A stretch of DNA of 64,000 nt from assembly GCA_028571685.1 (NCBI GenBank), contig CM053148.1, positions 90,046,001 to 90,110,000 on the forward strand, written 5' to 3'. The notes beneath the pieces are model-generated. The model had not been told where the DNA came from. It was given only the letters and a program-made list of their open reading frames with translations, and made no database searches. This DNA is from Heterohyrax brucei (taxonomy: Eukaryota > Chordata > Mammalia > Hyracoidea > Procaviidae). Every line of letters begins with the position of its first letter. Within the stretch, counting starts at the first letter, position 1. The position numbers and the translations under genes were made by a program. Below, in pieces: positions 1 to 10,390 of this stretch.

Positions 1-58
1 AGGCCATCAACTAATCTATTTTTTTCCTCTGTAGATCTGCCTTTTTTGGTCATTTCAT

Positions 59-209
59 GGAAACCTTGGTGGTTTAATTAATAATTTGGCTGCTAACCAC
101 AACGTCAGTTGTGCGATTTCACCAGCTGCTCCCTGTAAGTACTGTGGGACACTTCTATGCTGCCCTATAGCTTCACTATGAGTTAGGATTGACTCAAAGG
201 TGTGTTTTA
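59..209 (+). mobile_element. AfroSINE, diverged copy
   Basis: The copy reads in the sense direction: a degraded head beginning GGAAACCTTGGTGG, a recognisable GGCTGCTAACC block, and a 3' tail CACTATGAGTTAGGATTGAC. This family is a Pol III type SINE with a tRNA-related head that carries A and B box remnants. Its tail resembles the 3' end of an RTE-class LINE, which presumably mobilised it. Divergence is high, so the insertion is old. Confidence 0.7.
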
Positions 210-408
210 GGGGGAGAGTATTGTTTCATTAAAGCCAGAATGAGATGGTACGCCTTGTGATTATTTCTTAGTGTGCTTTGAGGCCCAGTGCTCTTCACTG
301 GCCTGCTTCCTCTTTATCCCCATATGCTGGCTATTAGATTTCTGAGGACATCTGGGTTTTGGTTTCCTAGCAGGGAAGGGGACATGCTTTATGATTACAT
401 AAAGCTAT

Positions 409-441
409 GCCAAGCCAAGTGCCATCAAGTCGGATCCAACT
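409..441 (-). repeat. AfroSINE 3'-tail fragment (GGCACTTGGCTTGGC tail type)
   Basis: Only the reverse complement of the last 30 or so bases of a SINE is present (GCCAAGCCAAGTGCCATCAA, then GTCGGATCC). The head and body are absent. This tail variant ends in CACTTGGCTTGGC instead of the commoner CAGTGGGTTT. Confidence 0.55.
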
Positions 442-516
442 ATGCAAATACTTTAAATTCTATATTGAGACCCTAGTAGGATGTTGCTCAGGGGGACGAG
501 TCACTTAGCGTTTACT

Positions 517-592
517 ACCTCAAATGTCTTCTCTCTGAAAAAGGGATAAAACTATGTAGCTCATAGGATTGTTATAAGAATGAAATGGAAAA
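517..592 (+). repeat. Possible MIR fragment
   Basis: CTCAAATGTCTTCTCTCTG followed by AAAGGGATAAAACTATG and CTCATAGGATTGTTATAAG matches the order of the MIR core segment (CTCAGTTTCCTCATCTGTAA, then CTCATAGGGTTGTTGTGAG). Divergence is strong and the call is tentative. Confidence 0.35.
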
Positions 593-797
593 AAAAGTGC
601 TATGTAACAAACACAGTGTCAAATATCTGAAGACCTTTATAAATGTCAGCTTTCTCTCCAAATCCATTTTCACATACATGCTTTTTCAAATCTTTTTTGG
701 TTGATTTCTCACTCTTTATGTAATAAATAAAAACTGAAAGTTTCTGTGAGGACAGTATTGCTGAATTCCATTTCATTCTTACAGGGCAATTTATTTG

Positions 798-957
798 CAA
801 ACCCTGGTGGCGTGGTGCCCAAGTACTATGGCTGCTCACCAAAAGCTTGGCAGTTTGAATCCACCAGGCTCTCCTCGGAGTCTCTATGAGCGCAGTTCTA
901 CCCTGTCATAGAGGGTTGCTATGAGTCAGAATCAAATCAATGAGCAGTGAGTTTTTT
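798..957 (+). mobile_element. AfroSINE, near full length
   Basis: The copy runs from AAACCCTGGTGGCGTGGTG to ATGAGTCAGAATCAAATC and ends in a T-run. The B-box region is CAGTTTGAATCC. Both ends are present. Confidence 0.85.
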
Positions 958-1210
958 TGACTATGACAGGAAGTAATTTAGGCTGACTTTCTCTGAAAAA
1001 GGCAAAAAAATAAAAATAAAAAAGGTCTTCAATATGGAGATGTTAACCAAGGATCCTGTGACTGGCTTTGGGCTATACAAAGAGTCACTGACTTGAAAAT
1101 GTTGAATTTTGACTGTTATTCCAGAACCCTGAGCAGGAGGAGATGGGGAGGCGTATCTATGTACCCCAAGCAGTGGCTGTCACACCTCAATTCTTACTTA
1201 AACCAAATCT

Positions 1211-1361
1211 ACAGCCATCAAGTCGAGTCTGACTCATAGCGACCCTAGAGGTCAGAGTAGAACTGCCCTATAGAGTTTCCAAGGAGCCCATGCTGGATTT
1301 GAACTGCCAAACTTTTGGTTAGCAGATGTAACATTTCACCCACTACACCACCAGGGTTTCC
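1211..1361 (-). mobile_element. AfroSINE, full length
   Basis: Read on the minus strand it runs from GGAAACCCTGGTGGTGTAG through to GACTCGACTTGATGGCTG. The plus strand shows the diagnostic GACTCATAGCGACCCTAGAG and CACTACACCACCAGGGTTTC. Confidence 0.88.
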
Positions 1362-2841
1362 TGAGTTCTTACAGGTTCCTTTTATATAGTTCCTTCCCCA
1401 CATGACTAAAACCCAGTCTTCCACATACATGTACAAAATTCAGGCAGTGTCTGGGGATTGAGGAAAGAGAAAAATCCTAAGTTTATCATACTCATTTGAA
1501 GAGTGATTCAAGCGTATATTTTGAAAAGAAAGAATTAATAGTAAATAATGTTAAGGACACATTTCAAGAAAAGATTCAAACAAGAGTCAGTAAACACAGG
1601 AAAGATTATACCATAAAGATTTAGATACATATGTGAAGAGGCAGTTATACTGTACCGTTAGAAAAACAAAGGTGGCATGCAGTATATTAAAGAAAAAATA
1701 ATAGAACATTTGCTTTTATCAAGAGACTCTTTCTACACAAGACAGTATTTAATTGATCAGAGATTACACTTAGAGTCAAAGATGCTGGGACCTTCACAGT
1801 TCCTGATGTTGGCTTTCAGGGAAATGGATGTAATCCATGTAACTTTTCTTTCCCAAAATCCCTGCCTCTAGGCCCAGGTATGCCTGAGACACGAGGGCAT
1901 GTCACCACTTTTGAAGGGTAACGGGTCTCCTGGGAAACAAGTTTCAGGGACCATCAAAATGTCATATCTCTAGTTGATAAATCATCATCTTCAAAGTGTG
2001 CCCTTGAATCCACTTTAGATTCTTTTGAAGAGCTTTTACTTTTTCCATAAAAATGCATATTCAAACATTTATATTCAAGTGCAATGTTATGAGCACAGGC
2101 AATTCCAAAATATAACATGGATATCCAAACTGATAAGTATATTTGGAAAAGATCATTATGATTTTTGTTTTCCTGAAAAATGGAGTGGAGGAGGGATTTA
2201 GAATACCAATTCAAGGAATCAAAATTCTTCTCTCTGTTTAAACTGTATCACTCTAGCTAGCTTCCTGACTGGAAGCAATAAAGAAAGTTTCCAAGAGTTC
2301 TTTGTTGCTCCTTCTCTATACCCTTGTCAGTTTAACAGTGCTTGACATGGCTTCAGCACATAAAAATTATGCCTTGAGCTTATATCTTAAGATAGTCTAC
2401 AGCTCAATTTGGATGCTGAGAGATGTTTACCAATATACTAAGACTGTTCGTGATAGAATAGTTCATTGAGTTCCAATAATGGCCTTGTGTCTGAGTCATT
2501 CCTAATTCCATAAAATGAAACAGCACTATATTACACACCTAGTTCTAATCAAACAATTTTATACAACCATATATGAGGTCACAGCAATGGACTGAAAGCT
2601 GATATAATGGTATGCATCACATTTTCTGGAGAATTAAAAACTACCATAGCAACGTTTTTTTTTTTTTTTTTGCTCAACACATAACTGTGTACTGTATAAC
2701 CTGCTCTACTCTGTATTCATACATGGGGAAAGGTTCCCTGAGATTTAAAACTCTAAAACACAGATTCGATTGTAAGCTTCCAGAAAGCCTACTGTGTTTG
2801 TTTATCTTTTCTATGAAGCACCCATAGAACAGTAGGAAATT
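1362..2841. other. Unassigned AT-rich sequence
   Basis: I see no gene and no repeat family I can name in these 1.5 kb. A run of about 17 T lies at 2656-2672. Open frames are short and lack any recognisable motif. Confidence 0.5.
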
Positions 2842-2990
2842 CTAGGGGCACAGTGGTTACGTGCTACAGCTGCTAATCAAAAGGTTGACAGTTTGAATTT
2901 GTCAGGTGTGCTTGGAAACTCTGCTGGGCAGTTCTGCTCTGTCCTACAGGGTTGCTTTGAGTCAGAATGAACTTGAAAACAGTATGTCTG
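2842..2990 (+). mobile_element. AfroSINE, 5' end worn
   Basis: The recognisable part starts at GGGGCACAGTGGTTACGTG and continues to TTTGAGTCAGAATGAAC. The B-box equivalent is weak (AGTTTGAATTTG). Confidence 0.8.
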
Positions 2991-3492
2991 TTTTCTTTCC
3001 TTTTTTAAGAACAGCACAATTTTAAGTGCTATTCCCAACAAAATGTTTCTTTAGTCCTTTAGGTAAAATGTCTCAGTCCTGAATATTAATAAGCTTAAAA
3101 TGACCTCCAATTATCTAAGTGGCTTTGGCCATTATTGGTGGTTTTCAAAGTGGGTTACGTAGAGTTCCTAGTAAAAGTCATTCCTTTTGGTGAAGCAGAG
3201 GCTCAAGGAAAACCTTCAAATAGTAGAATGACACAGTAGCCACAACAACGGCCTCCAAACACTGCCAGGACTGGGCAGTGTTTCACTCCATCATCCATAA
3301 TGCTACTGTGATTGGGAGCAGACTGCGTGGCACTGAACAACACCATCAACATTATCTGGCTGCCTTCCAATAACCCTATTCACTTCTACCCCCAGGAGAA
3401 ATTAGACCTGCCTTGCACCTCAACACACACTTGAACTAGATCACCTTCACTTTTAATGGCTTCAATGGCCTCTGCATAACACAGAACTTACC
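2991..3492. other. Unassigned sequence
   Basis: This is about 500 bp between two SINEs with no recognised repeat or coding signal. Confidence 0.45.
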
Positions 3493-3670
3493 AGCGGCCG
3501 TCCAAGTGACTCTTAACTGATAGCGACCCCATATGACTCACTGTAGTACTGTGTTCCATACAGTTTTCAGTGACTGTTTTTTGGAAGAAAATCACCAGAT
3601 CTTTCTTCCAAGGTACTTCTGGGTGGACTAAAGTCTTCATGTTTATGGTTAACACCTCTTAGACCCTCCT
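3493..3670 (-). mobile_element. AfroSINE, long type
   Basis: The 3' end shows CTGATAGCGACCCCATATG on the plus strand. It is followed by the extra module seen only in longer copies (ATCACCAGATCTTTCTTCC, the reverse of GGAAGAAAGGCCTGGTGAT). The head part is degraded beyond 3640. Confidence 0.65.
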
Positions 3671-3859
3671 TAACCATTTGTACCACCTGGAGAGTTCTCA
3701 TGCTTTATTAGAAAGTAAGGAAAAATGGGGGTGGGGGTTGGGATTCAGCTGCTCAACTAGTTTGCAGTATGTGTAGTATTTAGATTGTATTACATAAACT
3801 GCTAATTCAGGGAGATAGAAATACAGAAATTTGTAGTTAACCGGTTTATATCTATCAGG

Positions 3860-4013
3860 CCTGGTGGTGCAGTGGTTAAGAGCTTGGCTGCTAACCAAAA
3901 GGTCAGCATTTTGAATCCACCAGCTATTCCTTCATAACCCTGTGGGGCAGTTTTTCTTTGTCTTACAGGGTTGCTGTGGTTCAGAATCAACTGGACAGCT
4001 TTGGGTTGGTTTT
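3860..4013 (+). mobile_element. AfroSINE, full length
   Basis: It opens with CCTGGTGGTGCAGTGGTTAA and GGCTGCTAACCAAAAGGTCA. It closes with AATCAACTGGACAGCTTTGG and a TTGG-rich tail. The B box is partly lost (CATTTTGAATCC). Confidence 0.87.
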
Positions 4014-4149
4014 ATCTATTACCTTTAGTTGCCAACATTCTTAACTAATTCTGAATGACACCATGGAACCAAAGACAGTACAATTTGAAAATGTGGAAAT
4101 ACGGACCCTTTGTTCAAAAATTATTAAGAACTCAGGACTGCGACCAAAC

Positions 4150-4248
4150 CATGGCCGTCAAGTCAATTCTGACTCATAGCAACTCTGTAGGTCAGAGTAG
4201 AACTGCCACATAGAGTTTCCAGCGAGTGCCTGATGGATTTGAACTGTT
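4150..4248 (-). mobile_element. AfroSINE, head missing
   Basis: The plus strand shows the 3' two thirds (GCCGTCAAGTCAATTCTGAC through GATGGATTTGAACTG). The match stops abruptly at about 4248, before the tRNA-like head. Confidence 0.75.
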
Positions 4249-5096
4249 ACAGCCTAGGAGAAAACTAGGTGTGGAGCCTTCCTAAGTAGAGAGCCTTGTG
4301 GTATTATGTAGGTTGCTAGTCCACGAAGCCCACCCAAACACTGGAAGAAAGCCTATTAATTGGCATTCTAAATTATAATCATTTGCGAATGTTTAAGGCA
4401 GTCTTTTCCTCCTTAGAGAGGTTATAAAAGAAGAAGTCTTTACTAACAAATAAATGCATCCGTTCAAGCATAGTTCCTTTCTGAGAGCTTTGATTCTGAA
4501 ACACATACTGAAAGGCAAGAACCACATCTTATGTCACAGAGTACCAGCACAGCACTGTGTTGGCAATAAACTTGAAGGAGAATGAATTCATTTATCAGTC
4601 AGCTTTGGCAAATTGCCTCTTTAAAATTCTTAGTTCCTTAACTGCAATAAGCACCTGTGTTTCCAATCTCTAGACCTGTAGGAGAGAATTGTAGCCACTG
4701 AAGGTGATTTCTTTGTTCAAACCAGTGCAAACCATAGGTAGCCCTACCAGGAATAAAACCCCAACCATTAAAATAATTGAGATGGCTACTGCCTTTTAAA
4801 CAAGGCTTCCTCACTCTGTTGAAAGCAATTGTGTCAATAGGGGCTTTAATTAACTGAAGGTATTTTTGCTTCAGTAGATGACCTGCTGGAGGGATGAGGG
4901 ACAAAGGAAGACTCTGAATGTGTTTAATACCAAGAAACAATAAGAATCTGTTTGATGTCAAAAAATATCAACACTCCAGACATCAAAATCATGAGAAATC
5001 TTTTCCTTTCTGCATATATCATTTTTATATGTTTATTTTTTCCATCTTAATAGTGAATGTAAGGGCAATAATAAATAAGCTATTCTAAATGCACAC
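4249..5096. other. Mostly unassigned; L2/MIR3-like tail near 4515-4590
   Basis: A stretch at about 4515-4590 (GGCAAGAACCACATCTTATG, later GCACAGCACTGTG, CAATAAA) resembles the 3' tail shared by L2 and MIR3-type repeats. The rest is unassigned. Confidence 0.3.
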
Positions 5097-5310
5097 CTAA
5101 GAGTCCTGATGGCCACCAGTTAAGCACACAGCCGCTAGCTGAGAGAATGACCATTTATATCAACTTAGCAGTGCCACAGGCGATAGACCTGTCCATCTTC
5201 CTCCATTAAGATCACAGCCTAGAAAAACCTATGGGGTTGGGGGGACAGTCCTCTTTGGTCACATCAGGTCATTATGAGTCAAAATCAATGGGAAAGCACC
5301 TAACAATATA
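5097..5310 (+). mobile_element. AfroSINE, long type, worn
   Basis: The head is degraded (AGTCCTGATGGCCACCAGTTAA). The long-type insert is recognisable (CCATTAAGATCACAGCCTAG), then CCTATGGGG and TCATTATGAGTCAAAATC. A short TG repeat lies just downstream at 5307-5333. Confidence 0.65.
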
Positions 5311-5334
5311 TGTGTATATGTGTGTGTGTGTGTT

Positions 5335-5520
5335 CATTCAGGGAAGAAATGTCTAGTGATCTACACTTGTAAAATCAGCCAACTAAAACCCTATGGGTCA
5401 CAACAAAGCAATCTTCAACCCACCATGGGTGTAGTGGGTGTGGTGCAGGACCCAGTAGTGTTTTATTCCATTGTGCAGGTACCGCTGGGAGTCGGGGGCT
5501 GACTTGACAACAAACTAACA
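5335..5520 (+). mobile_element. Short RTE-like LINE derivative (5' piece joined to 3' tail)
   Basis: GTCTAGTGATCTACAC, AAAACCCTATGGGTCACAAC and GTGCAGGACCCAGTAGTG precede a 3' end GGAGTCGGGGGCTGACTTG that finishes in ACAACAAACTAAC. As I recall the elephant RTE element, AAAACCCTATGGATCACAAC lies in its 5' region and the GACTCGACGGCAACTAACAA tail at its 3' end. No coding part lies between them, so this is an internally deleted copy. Confidence 0.5.
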
Positions 5521-5589
5521 ATGTACTTATATAATAATACGTAATTCACGGTTATAAGTGCATATTCAAGTAATATGGGTAAGTATGGA

Positions 5590-5747
5590 AATACGGGCAG
5601 CATACTGGTCAATTGCTACAGCTGCTAAACAAAAGATCAGCAATCAGATTCCACCAGGCATTCATTGGAAACTTTCTGGGGCAGTTTTACTTTGTCCTGT
5701 AACATCACAAAGAGTCAGAATCGACTAGACGGCAATAGGTTTGTGTA
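5590..5747 (+). mobile_element. AfroSINE, full length, diverged
   Basis: The order of blocks is intact (CTACAGCTGCTAAACAAAAG, ATTCCACCAGGCATTC, GAGTCAGAATCGACTAGACG). The B box has changed to CAATCAGATTCC. Confidence 0.82.
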
Positions 5748-7199
5748 ACACTCTTTTTCCTAACTGTGTTTCTTTTTATAACATTGTTGAGAACACCGCT
5801 ATCAGTTCCTATTACAGTCCTGCTATAACCAAGCTGATTTCAGATCATGAAAATTTTGGATTCTAAATTCAGCCAGCTTCTCTGAGAAGTAAATTAATAT
5901 TGTGAAATATTACATTCAATTTAGGTCAACATTTTTGGACAATTGCTGTGTTGGAGGCATTTTGCTCTTTTCAAGGAGATGTAAAACCGCTGGAATTAAG
6001 GTCTGTGAGGAGGCTCACACTGTATTGGCCTGAGGATGAGTGTATCAATATATTCATTGGGGGTTGTGCTGGTGCGTGTAACTGGCTGTAACACACTTTA
6101 ATAGTGATACACGTAAAAATATATAGAGAAAGTGTTTTAGAAGAGCACACACATAAGTGATAAACTATTAAATGGACAGGAGAATCAGGTTACAACACTG
6201 GTGACCTATGAGATAGCTATACAAAGATAAACAGAACTTAGAGAAAGAAAAAAGAAAACCAGCTCTACAGATGGAGACCAATTGAGCAAAGGCACAGACA
6301 ACAGCATTTGACATTTCTGGGAAACGTGTGCACAGCTGAAGGAGCCAGCCAGTTTTGCTACAAACATTTGTGAGTCGTTTCGATGTCCCTCCTGTCACTC
6401 CTCTCTTCACTTCTCATAGTCATTGTTTGGTTCATTCTGTATGAAAGGTCATAAATAATGTTCACCAGTTCATACAACAGATGATTTGGGATGAAAGGTG
6501 AATTTCAAATAGAATTTACATTGTTTAAAGCTGAACCTCTCTTTATCTGATGCCCAAGGAGTAAAGGTCACTTAACATCAAGTAGTTAGCTACAATGAAT
6601 TTTTTAATTATTCATTAATCAAATCATTTAAGATGATTTGAAATATGCTGTTTGACAGTTAATGTGGTTTCATAACGGCTTTTACCCCTGTGAAATCTTA
6701 TTGTGTCCATTTATTCACTCTCTAGTGCCATTTGAAAATAATATCAAGGGACCTTGGGAAGAATCACTTACAATTGCTTGTTGACGTTCAAAGGATACAT
6801 TGTTTGTGCGTAGATAGCTTTTGTTTTATTTTGTTTTTGTCGTGTGTGTTTGTGTGTGTGTCTGTTTGCAATTTATTTAGTTATTCTAAAATTTCCTATA
6901 AGAACTTCCAAATAAATGTTCTAAGACATGCAGAATGCCTAAAGAAACTCTTGGACACTAATCAACTTTTAATTACTCAAGTGAGAATTTTGAACCATCA
7001 GCATCCTTAGCAACAGTCTCACGATTCAGCTTGTTTGTGTCAAATCAAGATTAATACTTTTGAAACTAGTAAAGTCAGTTTAATGAATGTACTTTCTTAA
7101 GTGGAAAGAGGAGACACAACATCATTGGTTGGATTTAAAAAGGGAAGAAATGGAGAAGTTCAGGATTTTATGTCAAGTAACTCATTTAAAAAGCCAAAA
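5748..7199. other. Unassigned, apparently single-copy sequence
   Basis: No transposon family is recognised across 1.45 kb. The part at 6540-6760 is rich in TAAT/ATTA motifs and contains a small perfect palindrome (6620-6640). It is discussed as a possible conserved noncoding element. Confidence 0.4.
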
Positions 7200-7380
7200 C
7201 TGTTACTATGGAGTCGATTCTGACTTATAGCAATCCTAGAGGGGAAGTAGACCTGTCCCAGACGGTTTCCAGTCTGTAATCTTTACAAAAGCAGACTGTT
7301 ACTTCTTTCTCCTGCAGAGCAGCTGGTGTTAAGGCGCCAACCTTTCAGTTAGCAGCACACAGCTAACCCATGGCTTCCTG
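7200..7380 (-). mobile_element. AfroSINE, long type
   Basis: The plus strand shows GGAGTCGATTCTGACTTATA, then the long-type module ATCTTTACAAAAGCAGACTG and GCAGAGCAGCTGGTG, then the reversed head. The next SINE begins directly after it in the opposite orientation. Confidence 0.8.
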
Positions 7381-7382
7381 AG

Positions 7383-7527
7383 TTAAGCGCCATGTCTGTC
7401 AACCAAAAAGTTGGCAGTTCAAATCCCCAAGGTAATCCTCGGAAAACTCTAAGAAGCAGTTGTACTCCGACCTCCAGGGTCGCAACGAGTCCGACCTCAC
7501 CCGACGACAGAGTTTGTTTTCAGTTTC
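7383..7527 (+). mobile_element. AfroSINE, short type
   Basis: It begins TTAAGCGCCATGTCTGTCAA and contains the B-box-like GCAGTTCAAATCCCC and the tail CGCAACGAGTCCGACCTCAC. It abuts the preceding copy head to head, so the two could base-pair if co-transcribed. Confidence 0.8.
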
Positions 7528-7588
7528 GGTTGCTGAACAGTTGAGCCACGAGGGCTCCTAATTCATGATTAGAGAAACACACCTATTG

Positions 7589-7706
7589 CCATCACATCAA
7601 TCTGGATTCATAATGACCCTACAGGGCCAGGACTTTCCAAGGAGCACCAGGTGACCTTTGGGTTAAAAACTGTAGCACGTTACCCACTGTATAACCAGGG
7701 TTTCCC
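7589..7706 (-). mobile_element. AfroSINE, internally shortened
   Basis: The tail (AATCTGGATTCATAATGACC) and head (TATAACCAGGGTTTCC) are both present. The middle block AGAACTGCCCCATAGAG is missing, giving 118 bp in place of about 150. Confidence 0.75.
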
Positions 7707-8445
7707 AAGAGACAAAGAAAATCAACAGGAGAGAGGGATTGAAGGTAAAAGAACGAGATCACAACGTGGCCTAAAGACAGGCAGTTGAATATGAATCTTG
7801 CCGAAATATTTTTAGACAAAATGAATGAAGGAATAATTACAGCTTTATCTCTCAGGAACAACTTTAACACACTTCAGCATGAAGATCGTGATAGAAACTA
7901 TAGGATCTGATTATCAAGTAGATCATAAAAACAGGTGAGAGAATTAACTGAGACAGAGGCAGAGACAGAGAACATTAACAAATTCTGGTTTGCAAGAAAA
8001 GATTCTAAAACTGGTTCTGTAGATGACTGACCAGAAACAAAGAAAGAGGATAGAAGTCAAGCGCTGTTCAGAAGCCACGTGGAGTCAAACAAACAGATAA
8101 CAGGGTGAAAGCATGGAGTCGAGTTCATACAAGATTCATGATTGGCATCAGCCTTAATAAACTAGAAATTAAACCTAGGACATTTTAGGTTGAGGCTTGG
8201 ATAAGAAGAAAAAGAAGAAGAAGAAGAATTTGCTAAGTCAGTGTTGTTTAGTTGAAGTATTTCTTTATTGGGTTTGACCTAATCATCTCTTCTTCGGTGC
8301 AGCTGTGGTTCAGAGGATGAATACTTACCATCTATTAGGTCCCCAGACAGTATATGTCAACGCATAGCCACCACCTGTCACTGGTAATTCATGCTTTGCT
8401 ATGATGTCGAATAGGTTTTAGCAGAGCATCTGAACTAATATGAAT
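7707..8445. other. Unassigned sequence with an AAG microsatellite
   Basis: Purine-rich sequence with a short AGAAGAAGAAG tract at about 8201-8228. No gene or named repeat is recognised. Confidence 0.45.
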
Positions 8446-8575
8446 TAGGAAGAAAGGTTTGGCAGTTTACTTCTGAAAATTAACTAGTGAACAGGCTGTG
8501 AATCACAACTATCTGATGTGACAGCATTCATGGGGACAGCACACACCCACAGAATTTTGTTGCATTTCAAATGGG
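8446..8575 (+). repeat. Possible long-type AfroSINE or RTE-derived fragment
   Basis: GGAAGAAAGGTTTGGCAG, TTTACTTCTGAAAATTAAC and GAATCACAACTATCTGATG follow the order of the module shared by long AfroSINEs and RTE-like 5' regions. Neither head nor tail is clear. Confidence 0.35.
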
Positions 8576-8619
8576 ATTGCTATCGAGATCCCTTTTGACA
8601 GCAGGTGGCAATAATAGTA

Positions 8620-9169
8620 TGAGGACCGACAATTAAGTTGGCTAACTCATCCTAGACAGACCTCATTGCTGAGTAGCATTTAGGTCACCTTTGAAGTACT
8701 CTCCTTGGGAATCTGTGCACCAACACCAGGGTCTAGTCTACCCTCCAAAGAAATTTTGGAACTCTTTTTCTGGAATGGCTGTCAGAGCTGTTGTCCTATT
8801 CCCCTTGATGTCCTGAATGTCATCAAAATGTCTTCCTTTCAATATTTCCTTTATCTTCAGGCAAAGAAAAAATTCACTGGTGTCTAGATCAGATGAGCAG
8901 GGAGAGTGTTCCAATACAGTTATTTGTTTACTGGCTAAAAACTTCCTCACAGACATCTACAGAGTTAAGTTTGAACTTGCTACCATGGCACCATGTGCAA
9001 TGGTCGTTCCAGAAAGAGTTCCAGAATTTCTTTGAAGAGTGGGTTAAGCACTGGCATCAGCACACAGCTTCCCAAGGGGAGTCCTTTGAAGGCGACTGTA
9101 GTGACATTCAGCAAGGAGCTATGTAGCACTTAGAACAACTAAGTTTGCAGACTTAACTGTCACACCTTG
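8620..9169. mobile_element. Palindromic mariner derivative, copy A
   Basis: The left arm (about 8620-8945) is the reverse complement of a mariner 3' end. Its minus strand still reads transposase C-terminal motifs (VLEHSPCSSDLD, ILKGRHFDDIQDIK). The right arm (about 9003-9169) is the same 3' end read forwards (GTTCCAGAAAGAGTTCCAGA to AACTAAGTTTGCAGAC). Between them lies about 50 bp resembling the mariner 5' end (GTTAAGTTTGAACTTGCTAC). The outer ends match the terminal repeats of the full-length copy at 60130 (TGAGGACCGAC here). A TA precedes the left end; the right flank has CA. The two arms could fold into a stem of about 160 bp. It has no intact gene. Confidence 0.8.
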
Positions 9170-10376
9170 CATCTTGTCCACCTTTCTTTCAAGGCAAATC
9201 TAACCTCATTCCAACCACCAGAGATCCAGGTCCAGTCCAAAATGGGAGAACACACTGTTAGCTAGAATCCAGAGGGGGCTTGGGACAATTTCCAGTGCTA
9301 AACTTTGTGTGGACTGGAGGCACTCAGAACTTAAATTACCAGCCACAAATGTCCACTCTTCTTTACCTTATTAAGGGCCCAGGAAAGTCAGATGAACTGT
9401 ATAAAACTGGGTTATAGCTCTTGAACATGGCTTCTGTCTGGAGAATTGCCAGAAAAGTTAAGACTTAAATGTTTGTGCCTGTAAATTTAAATAGACAAAT
9501 CCAATTGGAGAACACAACCAGAAAATGTTCAGCAAAGCCAAGTCCCACAATATTGGCTCAAGTTTTTAGCTCACCACTTTGGGGTTTTGTAGATTATTTT
9601 TCATCTCCAAGTCTAAATTGCCTCATATGTGAGATACTGATAATAGTGCCTTCCCTACCTCCTTTATACAATTTCTAAGAAATAAAATAATAATAATAAT
9701 GATAATTTAAAAAAAAATAAGTGGTGTTATTTCAGTAATACCACTCTAGAGAACAGACAGCGTGTTAAGTTTCTACCTGTGTTCTATGTTACCGGAGTTA
9801 TCAAAAACAGTCACTAAAATATCTACACTGCAAGATAAATGATTTTTCTGTGTAATGATTTTACAAGCTTTTCATTTAATTCACCACTCCAAACAGTAGA
9901 GAAGACTCTGATTAAAAGTGTCTCTTTCAATTTGCTCTCATAATGTATTTGTGCTTCCTTACAGAATAGCAGGGGTTATTATAATACACTATTAATAACC
10001 AGAAAAAGATCAATCACTGAATCCACTGAGTAGATATTAATCATTTTTGCTGAAAGGAAGTTCAACCTTTTTCTGTGTTATGAAGGGGTTAAAAAAAGTG
10101 GAAGAGGATAAAGGTGAGTTTTATTTTGTTTTTAATGTTCTTGAGAGTATTTGGGAAATAAAAATATGTTACTCACATGGCACCCAGGTTTCTGATAATT
10201 TAAATTTCACTCATTAAATTTTTAATGACTAGGACTTAGTTTATTTCTGGGATTTAAATTTAACTCAGAGCCATCCTTCATTCCATATATAACTTTGAGT
10301 ATTTTGAAGCTTTTGCTTATTTCTAGACTTCGGATACCTATTTTTCACAATGGGAATGCAATTCTTCACATATTCA
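9170..10376. other. Unassigned sequence
   Basis: About 1.2 kb without a recognised repeat. A short AAT tract lies at about 9685-9700. Between 9960 and 10150 the sequence looks single-copy. No coding region is evident. Confidence 0.45.
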
Positions 10377-10390
10377 AAAACAAGAGCTGT
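10377..10390 (+). repeat. Target-site duplication, left copy (L1-like copy 1)
   Basis: It differs from 11443-11456 by one base in 14. The position directly outside the element's start and after its A-rich tail supports insertion by target-primed reverse transcription. Confidence 0.65.

Noticed and set aside
8705-9126. Overlapping frames in mariner palindrome copy A as possible small proteins
   Set aside because: They read sense or antisense pieces of the transposase C-terminus without a start, DNA-binding domain or catalytic set.
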